DNA of 50,235 nt from Phaeoceros laevis (lineage: Eukaryota; Anthocerotophyta; Anthocerotopsida; Notothyladales), in assembly GCA_049999765.1 (NCBI GenBank), contig JBNGIQ010007123.1, forward strand, positions 1 to 50,235, written 5' to 3'. A program made the position numbers and the translations under genes. This document shows, one piece after another, positions 31,531-41,475 of the stretch. The notes under the pieces are model-generated. The model was given only the letters and a program-made list of their open reading frames with translations. It did no database searches and was not told the origin of the DNA. The stretch's first letter is position 1, and each line of letters begins with the position of its first letter.

Positions 31531-32581
31531 CAATCAGGTGGTCCGGTGCAGATTATAGGTCATCCTGACCTAACCCTAAGTCTAACCTGATAGCTAACTG
31601 CGGTTTATTGGTAGACCCAAAGGGATATCCTTTGGGTTTAGCTTCAGGTCTTGACTTCAGTTCATTAACAAACCCTAGCCTTCAACCTGCGGTCTAACCC
31701 CTCAGTTTATTCCATAACTCTAATTAGATCCAGGTCCTGCTACGGCATGACAGCTAGTAGCAGCCTGGTTGATGGCGATGCCTAGCAGGAGCGCTGAGCC
31801 CTAGCGCATCTAGGGCTACCCCAGGAGAAATGAAATCGACCACGAAGTTGAGGACGAATGCGTTGACGGCAGAAACCAAGGCAGTGGTGACGTTGAGGGT
31901 GAGAGAGTAGACGCCTCTAGACAGTTCCCGCTTCACGATCTGACGCTCCAGATGCCTGCAAGACAGCATGTGTGATAAAGGAGAAGCACTTGCTAAGAGC
32001 GAAATCATAAAAAGGGAGTTGGTTTTGGTGATTTCGCAGCATTGGTTGAATTTGCATTTTCGCAATTTCGTGAAAGTTTTGCAATTTCGAAAAAACGCAA
32101 TTTTGCAACCTTTTGCTTTTGCAATTTCATGGTAGCCGGGCTAGCCACGGAAGCAAGGCAGGCTAACCTCAGCTGCTCACGGAGGCTCACGGCTCAAGGC
32201 ACCCAAGGACTTGGCGCATCAGGCTCAAGGCACACAGCATCTGCGAGGTGGATCAGGCACGGCGGTGATCATCACGCCCTGGCGCATCCCACGGCGCCAT
32301 CCAGGCATGCTCACAGTGCCTCACGGCCCCACGACAAGCTCAAGCAGGTAAGGCTGGTAGGCAGGGCTACTCATGGCAAGCAGGCAAGCTCGAGCGGCTA
32401 GCAGAAGCAGGCTGTCACCTCCACGGCTCAAGGCTGCAGGGCGAATCGGTAAGGAGCGGCACGGCAGCGCCAACCTAGGCTGCAGCCACCAGGTTCTGGC
32501 CACCATCACCAGGCGCACAACCTGGAGCAGCAGGCGGCGCTCTGCCCCAGCACCTGGTGGCACCAGTCCCTGTATGTTGTG
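31531..32581. other. No gene seen; AT-rich simple repeats
   Basis: 31575-31700 has scattered CCTAAGTC/CCTAACC-like motifs. 32045-32130 repeats GCAATTTCG and TTTTGCAA. Open frames have no recognisable motif. Confidence 0.4.
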
Positions 32582-32750
32582 CTAGACCATGTCGGTGCTT
32601 GAGATGTCGGCATGATACCCTGAACTCAAACAAGCTTGAAGTAGATATGAAAACCCAGCCGAGGGAGCAGACCACCTGATCAACAGCTTGCTGCTTCTTT
32701 GACCTGAAAATCAAAATAGTCGAGAAACGAAAAAGAGAAGCAACATCTCA
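32582..32750 (-). repeat. LTR fragment of the PHD-integrase Gypsy family
   Basis: About 168 bp closely match 41286-41454: TGAGATGTTGCTTCTC against TGAGACGTTGCTTTTC at the start, then TTTTCATATCTACTTCAAGC and ATCTCAAGCACCGACATGG. It starts with the LTR terminus at 32750 in the same orientation. There is no polypurine tract in front and the match stops at about 32582, so it is a solitary LTR piece. Confidence 0.85.
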
Positions 32751-33719
32751 TTAGATTGCTGAGCATATGTTTCGAAATGCATGAAAACGCAAAAGAACTT
32801 CAACATTTAAGAACCCGCGAGCGGGTGAGTCTTGCTTCGGTCCCAGGCAATATGTGCGCACGTCTCGAATGAAAGCATGGATTCACGCATGAAGCGTTTA
32901 CAGCAGCACTTGAGAGCGTAGCAGCCTAACCTGAAAGTGGCACTTGTAAAGACTATCTACACTAGCTTATGGCCTCATACTAGTAGCCTGCAAGTGCAAG
33001 TCTCAATGCCATGACATCACACCCATGTGAAGCCCACGGGATAAGCATGGTGTGCTGTCACAACATAGCAATGAAGCCACGTATACAGACTAGCGTCACA
33101 CTTAGCAGAAATTGGAACTTAGCAAATAGTGCAAATAATACGTATAACCATATTTGACTCCATATGTGAAAATGTCTGCACTCACTTCTCAACACACACA
33201 CCACACCACACCACACCACACATCTTGGGACATCCTCTTGGCGCACGCCTCGCCGCATCGCCTTCTCTGCAAGGGTAGGCTGCCTCTAGTTGTGCAACAA
33301 CACTAACATCTTATAGTCTTAAATGGAATATTTAAAGTATATTCCTCAAGATCCTATTCTACCTAAACACTACTTAATTACCATATACTTAAGCTAAGTA
33401 TGATTACTTACCATAAGTAGTAGTAGTAGTAGTAGAGGGTGGACACGCCGGGGACTCTTCATGGAAATCAGGCGCGCTGCCACTTAATGTGCACTAATGT
33501 GAGGCATAGTCCGAAGACTATCCCTCTCATTAGCTGGCAGTTGTGTAGTGCATGAGAGCGAGTACGAGGGCTGTGAGGATCGGGCAAACGCGAGGGGCAC
33601 TTGGTATGAGTCATGTTGTCTTCGGTGGAGTAACAAGAAAATGGCCTCCCTGTTGTGGAAGAAAGTGATCAGAAATGACCACGCGAACGAAAGTGATAAG
33701 GAGTGATCACATGAAAATG
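32751..33719. other. No gene seen; microsatellites
   Basis: Contains (CACAC)n at 33190-33222 and (TAG)n at 33417-33435. This would be the 3' side of the methyltransferase-bearing element, but no RT, RNase H or integrase sequence is recognisable before the gap. Confidence 0.45.
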
Positions 33720-34119
33720 NNNNNNNNNNNNNNNNNNNNNNNNNNNNNNNNNNNNNNNNNNNNNNNNNNNNNNNNNNNNNNNNNNNNNNNNNNNNNNNNN
33801 NNNNNNNNNNNNNNNNNNNNNNNNNNNNNNNNNNNNNNNNNNNNNNNNNNNNNNNNNNNNNNNNNNNNNNNNNNNNNNNNNNNNNNNNNNNNNNNNNNNN
33901 NNNNNNNNNNNNNNNNNNNNNNNNNNNNNNNNNNNNNNNNNNNNNNNNNNNNNNNNNNNNNNNNNNNNNNNNNNNNNNNNNNNNNNNNNNNNNNNNNNNN
34001 NNNNNNNNNNNNNNNNNNNNNNNNNNNNNNNNNNNNNNNNNNNNNNNNNNNNNNNNNNNNNNNNNNNNNNNNNNNNNNNNNNNNNNNNNNNNNNNNNNNN
34101 NNNNNNNNNNNNNNNNNNN
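33720..34119. other. Assembly gap (400 N)
   Basis: Four hundred undetermined bases that cut the methyltransferase frame. True size unknown. Confidence 0.99.
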
Positions 34120-34805
34120 TGAACTCTGCTGTCAAATTGGGCTGGTGTGTTCTCCAAAATATAACCACACCTTGGGTTGTTGGCTTGAGCCCAGCTAATT
34201 ATCCGGACCAAATCAGCAAACAAACCCGACCTGGCATCCTGCAGACCTTGTCCTGACCCAGCTTCGGAAAAACCCTGGCATTCGCAGCCTGCCACAAGCA
34301 GATGCACCTCACCTAACAGCTGAAAATGCTGTTGTTGTATGAGAGTGATATCTGCTGGAAAAGTGGTGAAAGCATTGCAGAATGCATCATCAGAAAGCTG
34401 CTGCGGATAAGCTTTTTGCAGCTGCAAAAGCCGGGACTCGGCCACCGTACGTGCCTGAGAGCTGATGTCACAATAGACATACTGCTTGACACGCATTCCA
34501 GCTTTGAGAAGAGCCTCCAAGCCTGCTACCATCCCTCCAAATAACTCCACCATGGTGATGCCCTCCTTTGGTGGCGTCCAATGAATGGTTGTGCTATTTA
34601 TGGGCTCCACTGGAACTTGTGGTGTCCCACGAGCACACATGATCTCTATCCGCTGCAAAGCTTCCTGAACATGAACCTTACTGCTACGCAATAATGTGAT
34701 GGTCTCTGGGTTGTAATCAATGACTGGTTCAGCTGAAAAGATGGGCAGTGCATCATGGAATTCTTCTACAAGCCCTATTTCATCTCCCAACAAATCAGCA
34801 CATTC
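34120..34805 (-). CDS. Retroelement-linked C5-cytosine DNA methyltransferase domain, partial
   Basis: Directly after the TAG that ends the gag-protease frame, the same frame continues for about 228 codons to the gap. Numbering from the codon at 34793, motif I is VELFGGMVAG (83-91, S-adenosylmethionine binding). QYVYCDISSQA follows (about 104-114). The motif IV loop is GCECQGFSEAGSGQGLQDA with the catalytic Cys at 172, followed by RSGLFADLVRII. Motif VI is ENT (214-216). The usual Pro before the catalytic Cys is Glu here. The C-terminal target-recognition part and motifs VIII-X fall in the gap. The enzyme would methylate cytosine in DNA. Charophyte retroelements carrying such enzymes have been reported, and the domain here most resembles DNMT3/DRM-type sequences, with low certainty on subclass. 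Confidence 0.87.
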
Positions 34806-37800
34806 CTAGGTTACCATACATGCCTCCTTAAGAGCTGCCAATGTTGTCCCACCAACTTCAAGACCATGTAGATCCAGCGGCAAGAAACCAACATGTTGCC
34901 CTTGCCCTTCCCAATCCACCCGATAATAGGCCTGCTCTGCCCAATTATCGATGGTGACTCCTAGTGGAAACAACGCTTCCTGGCTCAAAAACACATCATA
35001 ACTAGTGGCGGAAGTGACAAGGCACCTCAGCCTCAACTCCATCATTTGAGATGTCCCAGGGTTGAACACAATGCTAAGAAACTGTGCAGTTTCACCCTGC
35101 ACTTTCTCCACTTGACCGCCAGCTGTTCGGATCCGCCAAGCTGTTGCTTGTAGAGCCTTCCCAACCAGTCCGAGCTTCTGAGCAAATGCCGACCCTATGA
35201 TAACGGGTTGTGCACCCGTGTCAAGGAGAGCAATCTTCGGCGGAATGCCATTGATTGTCAAATTACCTTGCCTGGTATCCACCAACACAGCACCAAGATT
35301 AACCACCATCCTCTCAGCCGGTGGAACCACTGGCAAACCTTGAGCAACCTGATGCAGCATTGCACTGTTAAGCAGCTTCTCTTGAAGCAGCAAATCTGTC
35401 AGGTTGGTCATGTTCCCAACCTGCAATGTTTCCCACTTCTCGTGCACCATGACTACGGCTGCAACCGGTAAATCCCTGTCCACCCGTCTCACTTCAACCA
35501 AAGGTGGAACATCAGGATCCCCGCCGGTTTCCTCATCCGATGCAACATTACTCACATTAGAAGGCATGCCTGCTGTGAGAATGTGCACGGCTTCATCTTT
35601 GCTGATACTCAAGTCATGAAAAGAAAACAAATGTGTCCCCATGACTCTCTTGAGTACCTGCATAGGGGTGAGCCGTAAACCTAGCTCGGCCACGGGTCGT
35701 ACGGGGCTGAGCTGATTATTGGGACTCCAAGTAGTCAAGAGTGGATGCCTGAGATTCCCGTCAAGTCGCTGAACTGGTCTAGCAACTGGAATTGCAGGTC
35801 GGACAAGCAGGGGCTGCTCCGGAACCTCCACAGCAGGAATGACCCCTTCCTCGCTTGAATCTGAGGTGATAGGCAAGAATGTATCCCTTGCAGCCTGCAC
35901 CTCTGGCAGTGTCAGACTCCTCCTTCGCTGCTGCTCCTCCTCGGCCGTCATGGGCTGAAAGGACATGGGGATAGCTGCTCTAGCCCCCCGTGACCTTGTG
36001 ACTGGTCCAGGACCACCATCCAAAAATGTGACAGTTGGCTGCGGCGTCTTCCTGGTACTCCTCCTCGTAGCTGTCGTGGCCTCCAGTTGGCTCAATGCCT
36101 CATAGTCAGGCAACGACATCAAACTCCTCATCACATGCTCCACCATGTCCCGGTTTGGAACACCGACTCCCCTGATTTGCGGTTGCTCATGGAAATTGAG
36201 CTGTGCGACCACTTCTTCCTCCTCCTTGGTTTGGTCACGGAACTCCCTCCAACGAGTGGCTCTGTCACTGCCTTGACCTTCTTCAAAAGCCATCAGCGCG
36301 TCATATGGCAGTCCATGCCTTTGAGAAGGTGTTGCCGCATTAGAAGAGGATGCCACATTAGCAGCCCTTGCTACTAAGCTGACAGTGAGGGTGCTCACTT
36401 GAGCCTTGAGAGCCTCGAGCTTTGCTGCAAGATCGGGAACCTTGGTTGCCTCCGCCTGATTGGCTTCTTGAGCAGCAGGCTTCTTAGCAGGTGGCCTCTT
36501 AGCCGGCTTGGCATGAGCCTTCTCCGATGTTGCTGGATTGACCGCCTTGCCACCTTTTGCCGGCTCAGCAGCTGCTGGCTTAGGCATCTTCAAGTTCCTC
36601 CGCTCTGGATGCTTGGCAAAGCACAGGGCTTCGACGTGGCCCTCCTTGCCACAAAACGAACACCGTAAACTAGTGGGTGGACATGAGCATTGAGGTGAAG
36701 CATGTTCAGTACTAGCACAATAGTTACACCCAAATGCTTGGGAACTAGAACTAGAAGCGATGGCTGAATGAGCAGTTTTGCTGTTGCACTGCCCTTTTAC
36801 TAGCACACCTGAAGTTTTAGTACCAGCTCGAGACTTGCCTGGATTGGACACCCTCCTCGAGGGCCTGACCTCAACCTCGTGCGCTTTAAAGTGTGCATTC
36901 GCCATCTCATACCTTTCGGCTGCAAGGTACACATCCTGACAAGTGTAAGCATCTCCCAAATCATGAAAAATGCGGTCCTTGACCTTGGCATACAGCTCAG
37001 CGTCACCCTTTAACGCCCTCAGGAACTTCTGCGCTGCTCTCTGAGGAGTGGTGTTACCCATCTCCTCCACTAATCTCAACACCCTTCGGTACAGCATTTT
37101 TAATGTCTCCCCCTTCAACCTCATGATGTTTCTGAGCTCCTGGATCTTTTGAGTGTTTTTCGTGGGGTACTCTCGCTCCAGGATGGCAAAGAACACTCCC
37201 ACTGGATCAGGCTCAGCAGGTACATCATTAGTAGGTGGGATACCTTGAGTTGCTGCAAGTAATTGAGATGGAGTCAACGTGACAGAAGTAGGAACTGGAG
37301 CGGTAGTAGCAGAAGCTGTATGTCTTTGAATAACTGCCTGTAGCTCCATTTGAGTGGCATTAGCAATAGCGGCAACATAAGCCGGATTAGGCAAGCTAAT
37401 ATCACGCAGCAGCGCAGGTTTGTGATCAAAGTAAATCAGTTGCTCCTCATCTGTGACATACCTCGCCAACATTTTGAAGGCATACCTCTGCAAATAGTGC
37501 TGCTGCAGCTTGACTTCCCACTCGTCCATCATTGAGTAGAAGCAAGCTTTGAATTCGCGCAGCTGCACAGTTCTAGGCCTACCGCTAAACCTATCAATTT
37601 TTATGGTGTTGATGTAGCCTCCCGACTCCATGATGATAGGTCTACTAGGGAAACCCGGTGCTACCGTGTTGGTGTTGGCAAAGTACCCTTGCGGCTCCTC
37701 ATCGTCACCGGAGGAAGAATCCTCATTCCCACTAAAATCAGACTCGTTAAATTCAAGCAGGTTAAAATCAGGCACGTTGAAAGAAAACGGGTTAAAACTA

Positions 37801-38624
37801 GGCCTGGTAAAACCCGGCCCGGCGAAACCCAAGTAAGGTTTTGCCTCGGGCTCCTCAAAAAAACCCAAGTTAAGTTTCGTTTCGGGCTCCTCCTTCAAAA
37901 AACCCAAACTTAAGTTGCGCTTGTTGGAATCGAACCCGGGATCCTCAAAAAAACCCAAACTTAAGTTTTGGTGATTGGAATCGAACCCGGGACGAGGAGG
38001 GCTCGTAACTTCCGGCTTTGGCGGGCTGCAAACTTCCACGCCTGTCGGGCTGAAGGATTCCGCCTGCGGGATGGAGGATCCTCCACCGCCACCGCCTGGG
38101 AGCAAGGGGATGGAGAATCCCACGCCGCTGCGCCCTGATCCTGCACTAGGAGACCGCGCGCCAGGGAATTGCATGCCGATCCCCTGCTGTGGCCTGGTGG
38201 ATCTTGCGCCCCACCTCTGCTGCTGCCTGGATCGCCTGGATCGCGCGCCCCACCCCAGCTGCGGGCTGGTGGATTGCGCGCCGCCGCCTGGCTGCGGGCT
38301 AGCAAATCGGACGCCTGAACCTGGATGAGGGCTGGTCAGATGAGAGCTAGTGGGGGTGGCGCCCTGCTGGTGGCTGGGGCCGACAGCCCCGACGCCTTTT
38401 GGCGGGCTGGAGGAGCCTGCCTCTACGTCGCGCTCTGGGCTGGCAGGTCGCGCACCACCTCCAGGCGGGCTAGCAGATCCCGCCCCGCCTTCCTGCGGGA
38501 TGGGAGATCTTGGCGGACCGCCTTGCTGCCCGCTCACGGTGCCTGCACCCACGCCTGGCCTTGGGTCCGGGATGGCCACGGGCTGCGACCTCAGGGGTCG
38601 CGCCTTGTAGAAGGCCGCTGCCAA
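34806..38624 (-). CDS. Gag-protease polyprotein of a retroelement
   Basis: A 1272-codon open frame. Residues 1-230 are Pro/Gly/Ser-rich repeats; 215-300 carry repeated LSLGFF/LNLGFF and Phe-Asn motifs. About 335-600 is a Gag capsid region (FSGRPRTVQLREFKACF, YAFKMLARYVTDEEQLIYF, LKMLYRRVLRLVEEM). Two CCHC-like fingers lie near 635-670 (CNYCASTEHASPQC and CSFCGKEGHVEALC). A Lys/Ala/Pro linker follows. A retropepsin is at about 1130-1200 (IALLDTGAQPVIIG, Asp near 1135). No ATG opens the frame: a TAG precedes it, and an ATG in good context near 38682 is in another frame, so a frameshift, splice or internal start is needed. The final TAG is followed in frame by the methyltransferase domain. Confidence 0.86.
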   Translation of the reverse strand: MAAAFYKARPLRSQPVAIPDPRPGVGAGTVSGQQGGPPRSPIPQEGGAGSASPPGGGARPASPERDVEAGSSSPPKGVGAVGPSHQQGATPTSSHLTSPHPGSGVRFASPQPGGGAQSTSPQLGWGARSRRSRQQQRWGARSTRPQQGIGMQFPGARSPSAGSGRSGVGFSIPLLPGGGGGGSSIPQAESFSPTGVEVCSPPKPEVTSPPRPGFDSNHQNLSLGFFEDPGFDSNKRNLSLGFLKEEPETKLNLGFFEEPEAKPYLGFAGPGFTRPSFNPFSFNVPDFNLLEFNESDFSGNEDSSSGDDEEPQGYFANTNTVAPGFPSRPIIMESGGYINTIKIDRFSGRPRTVQLREFKACFYSMMDEWEVKLQQHYLQRYAFKMLARYVTDEEQLIYFDHKPALLRDISLPNPAYVAAIANATQMELQAVIQRHTASATTAPVPTSVTLTPSQLLAATQGIPPTNDVPAEPDPVGVFFAILEREYPTKNTQKIQELRNIMRLKGETLKMLYRRVLRLVEEMGNTTPQRAAQKFLRALKGDAELYAKVKDRIFHDLGDAYTCQDVYLAAERYEMANAHFKAHEVEVRPSRRVSNPGKSRAGTKTSGVLVKGQCNSKTAHSAIASSSSSQAFGCNYCASTEHASPQCSCPPTSLRCSFCGKEGHVEALCFAKHPERRNLKMPKPAAAEPAKGGKAVNPATSEKAHAKPAKRPPAKKPAAQEANQAEATKVPDLAAKLEALKAQVSTLTVSLVARAANVASSSNAATPSQRHGLPYDALMAFEEGQGSDRATRWREFRDQTKEEEEVVAQLNFHEQPQIRGVGVPNRDMVEHVMRSLMSLPDYEALSQLEATTATRRSTRKTPQPTVTFLDGGPGPVTRSRGARAAIPMSFQPMTAEEEQQRRRSLTLPEVQAARDTFLPITSDSSEEGVIPAVEVPEQPLLVRPAIPVARPVQRLDGNLRHPLLTTWSPNNQLSPVRPVAELGLRLTPMQVLKRVMGTHLFSFHDLSISKDEAVHILTAGMPSNVSNVASDEETGGDPDVPPLVEVRRVDRDLPVAAVVMVHEKWETLQVGNMTNLTDLLLQEKLLNSAMLHQVAQGLPVVPPAERMVVNLGAVLVDTRQGNLTINGIPPKIALLDTGAQPVIIGSAFAQKLGLVGKALQATAWRIRTAGGQVEKVQGETAQFLSIVFNPGTSQMMELRLRCLVTSATSYDVFLSQEALFPLGVTIDNWAEQAYYRVDWEGQGQHVGFLPLDLHGLEVGGTTLAALKEACMVT

Positions 38625-39600
38625 TACGGTAGGCTTCCGCTAGCACCTTCCTCCGGATGGGTGCTGCCCCGCCCAGCCATGGCCTATGAAAATCCAAGAA
38701 CATTGCAAGAAATTAGCAACGGTCAGCATGGCTGCCGGCAGTAGCAGCACAAGGGTGACTGATTCCTATGCTTCAACACTCTGGACGCAGCTCCCACCAC
38801 CGTGATGAGTTGATAGCAATTGCAAAGGAGTCTTTGCAAGTAACCACGGAAACTTAGAATTGCTTGCTAGAATTGACAAGCAAATGAGCCTTGCACAATC
38901 ATGAGACAAATTGCACACAAATCATGTAATTGAAAATGTGCACAAGCTGCTGCGGAAGGCAGGAGCACATGTCTGGAAACAAGACTTGCAAAGACTACTC
39001 TCCCCTTCCACAGGAGTGGCCTTAGCCCCTCTCTCGGGCCACGCAAGGTCATGAACAGTGCATTGGATTAGCATGCCACCTGCTCCACTAGTCCACCAAC
39101 TTGTCACACAAGAGCCTTGATTCCCGGCTAGGTACCACTATATAATAAAGAACTACATAGCTAGTTCCTTAGAATGCTAGTTACATAGCCTTTCACATAG
39201 GCTTCATAGTTAGACACCTATGCGGCTGAATATTAACCTGTTCACACTTGTAATTCAACAAAGAGACCTGTTGCCTTGTAGGAGGCAGCTAGTTGATGTC
39301 CGAGGTGTGACAATGCCTCGTGACACCTGTTTACTGCGTTCCTGCTGTACATATGTATACAATGTCAGAACTTGGGGGGACCAAGCCCGTGCTCAGTATA
39401 CCCATGCATCCTGGCAGTCCATGTTGCTACACCCCCTGTGACCAAACTGTCAAACAGCTCAAACTGACCAAACTGTCAAATTGCAACATATTTACTAGAC
39501 AGGTTCCTAGTACAACGTCAGCTTGAAGTAATCCTCTTTTACAGTCCCTAAATTCAGCTGCAAAGTGCTGTAGAGTACCAGCATTTACTGCTCATCTATC
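38625..39600. other. Leader and possible 5' LTR of the methyltransferase element
   Basis: On the minus strand TGGTACCTAGCCGGGAATCA (about 39115-39134) has the look of a primer-binding site, as its complement ends in ACCA after a T-arm-like TTGATTCCCGG. Sequence beyond it (39135 to about 39490) would be the 5' LTR, with a TATACATATG box near 39350. It starts near a duplicated TTTGACAGTTTGGTCA motif. No second LTR copy is visible, so this remains a proposal. Confidence 0.35.
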
Positions 39601-39604
39601 ATGG

Positions 39605-40680
39605 GCCACCGCGGAGCTGTGGCAGTCACTGCACATGCATAGATTCTTCGTGACCACCAGAGGCGTTCCACTCGGGGTGTTCATCAGACCAAAGGCCAGA
39701 GCTAGCTTGTCACCATGCCCGCAAACCACATCTTCATTTCCTTCTGACTGAGTGCCTTGAACACCAACTTGTGTGAGGGACCCATATGGCTTCCTTCCTC
39801 CTTACTGACCTGAATGCTCGCCACCGCATCCAGCAATCAGGGCTGTTGATGTCAGCACATTCTTTGTGCCAACTTATGCTGTCAAAAATCTGGCGCGCCT
39901 CTTCCAGCTCACCATATTTGCATACATGTCCACCAAGCAGTTGCCCACCACTACATCATCCAGCAAACCTCTTTTTGACAATCTTTGAGTGCAGCTCCCT
40001 GGCCTTCTACATGGCACCAGTGCTTGCACACGCCTTCAGAAACCAAGCAAAAATAACACGGTCAGCCAAAAGTGAGGCCTGCCTCCTCCATTTGTCCATA
40101 CAAAGCTCCTCTTGGCCAGGCCTTAGTCGTTGCTGTGTATACCCGGCTATAAGCACTGTCCATGTCACCACATCCTTGGCGGCTATGCTATCAAAAACCC
40201 CCGGCGTGCACCTTCCAACTCATCACACTTTGCATACATGTCCACCAGGCAGGTGCTCAGCACTACATCAGTCCAGCAGACCTGTTTTGACAATCTTTGA
40301 GCGCAGCTCCTTGCCATTCTGCATGGCAGTGGTCAGTGGTTTGCAATCGCCCAGCAATCAGGCATTCCGTGTCACCACATTCTTTGTGTCGGTGCTGTCA
40401 AAAATATGGCGCGCATCTTCCCGCTCACCACATTGTGCATACATGTCCACCAGGCAGGTGCTAACAACCAAGTCAGTAGGGATGTGGCTATGCGCACCTC
40501 AGAGTGTGCCTTTCTCCACCAGATTCCAAGTCTGCAGCAAATGCACAAGCTTGAAGGGCAGCTACAAAGACGTTNNNNNNNNNNTATGGCCTCCCCAAGC
40601 TTGGCAGTAAGATCGTCAACTCGTCGCCCGAACACCAGATTTTGCCGGCCCCGCATATTCAAATGCGTGAGTTGTTTGTG
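39605..40680 (-). pseudogene. PPR protein with DYW-type C-terminus, decayed
   Basis: The minus strand encodes pentatricopeptide repeats in several broken frames. Recognisable pieces are LVVSTCLVDMYAQCGEREDA and RHIFDSTDTKNVVT (around 40400-40480), ELEGARRGFDSIAAKDVVTW with LIAGYTQQ (40130-40240), and GELEEARQIFDSI (39880-39930). The 3' end (39605-39730) is the start of a DYW deaminase-like domain: HGDKLALAFGLMNTPSGTPL, then KNLCMCSDCHSS. The usual HSE is HGD here, and a stop follows in HDR*. A 10-N gap interrupts it. DYW-class proteins edit organelle RNA in land plants. This copy cannot make one. Confidence 0.78.
40575..40584. other. Assembly gap (10 N)
   Basis: Ten undetermined bases inside the PPR pseudogene. 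Confidence 0.99.
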
Positions 40681-41029
40681 AAATCGTTGGCGACGTCGTC
40701 TGCTTTTCCAGATGTTGTTCCTCTGCCGCTGCTGTTCCTCAGTTGTTGCTCCTCCGGTCCTTCTGTTTTAAATCGTCCGCCCTCCAGAAGCAAGCAGGAG
40801 AGGGTAGCTGAGCCGCACGCCTGCCACGATGACAAAACGAGAAGACCCTGGCAGGCTGAAAGTGAGGGTGATGGTGGCTACAGGGAAAACAGCAAAAAAC
40901 ACGGAAAAACAGCAAAGAAACAAACAAATGTGGGCACTCCCAGGATGGCCTCGTCGAGGCTATCACGATGCACGTGGTTTCAGGTCGATCGGACGACGGA
41001 AAGGCCCCCAAACGAGTGGCGGCGTGCGG

Positions 41030-41454
41030 TAACCCTAGGCAGCAGCCATAGCCATAGCTTAAAAGACTTGGAACACAAGCAAAAAAGCACCACAAGACAC
41101 ATACTTATAGATGATTTACAAACCATCTTGTGCACAACATAACAGTGGACCCAACATAGCATCTTGACAAAATAGTATCTTTGCAAAATAGTGTCTTTGC
41201 AAAATAGTGTCTTTGCAAAATAGTATTTAAAGTTGCATGGTCAGCATAACCAAGTCACACATGAAATAGCGTGACAATTGTCGTACTAAACCATGTCGGT
41301 GCTTGAGATGTCGGCATGATACCTTGAACTCAAACAAGCTTGAAGTAGATATGAAAACCCAGCCAAGGGAGCAGGCCACCTGATCAACAAGTTGCCGCTC
41401 CCTTGACTTGAAAATCAAAATAGTTGAGAAACGAAAAAGAAAAGCAACGTCTCA
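41030..41454 (-). repeat. 3' LTR of the PHD-integrase Gypsy element (end approximate)
   Basis: Begins TGAGACGTTGC at 41454, directly after the polypurine tract. The first 168 bp recur at 32582-32750. Farther in are a 16-bp tandem repeat (41161-41224) and a CTATAAGTA box near 41108, consistent with U3 before R. The far end is not fixed, because no second full LTR is present. Confidence 0.7.
41161..41224. repeat. 16-bp tandem repeat, four copies
   Basis: Four copies of (A/G)TCTTTGCAAAATAGT, the first with GA for TG. They lie within the U3 part of the LTR, about 50 bp upstream of the TATA-like box on the element strand, where enhancer repeats are common. Confidence 0.85.
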
Positions 41455-41456
41455 TT

Positions 41457-41463
41457 CCCCCCC
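41457..41463 (-). other. Polypurine tract
   Basis: GGGGGGGAA on the minus strand, followed at once by the LTR start TGAG. It would be the primer for plus-strand synthesis. Confidence 0.75.
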
Positions 41464-41475
41464 AACACTGAGACA

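Noticed and set aside
37961-38744. Frames of 114-139 codons on both strands
   Set aside because: Alternative-frame readings of the GC-rich Pro/Gly repeat region of the gag-protease frame.
39108-39134. tRNA gene 3' half
   Set aside because: No cloverleaf 5' half precedes the T-arm-like sequence; a primer-site reading fits better.
40642-41142. 166-codon plus-strand frame
   Set aside because: No motif, and it overlaps the PPR pseudogene end and the LTR; probably chance.
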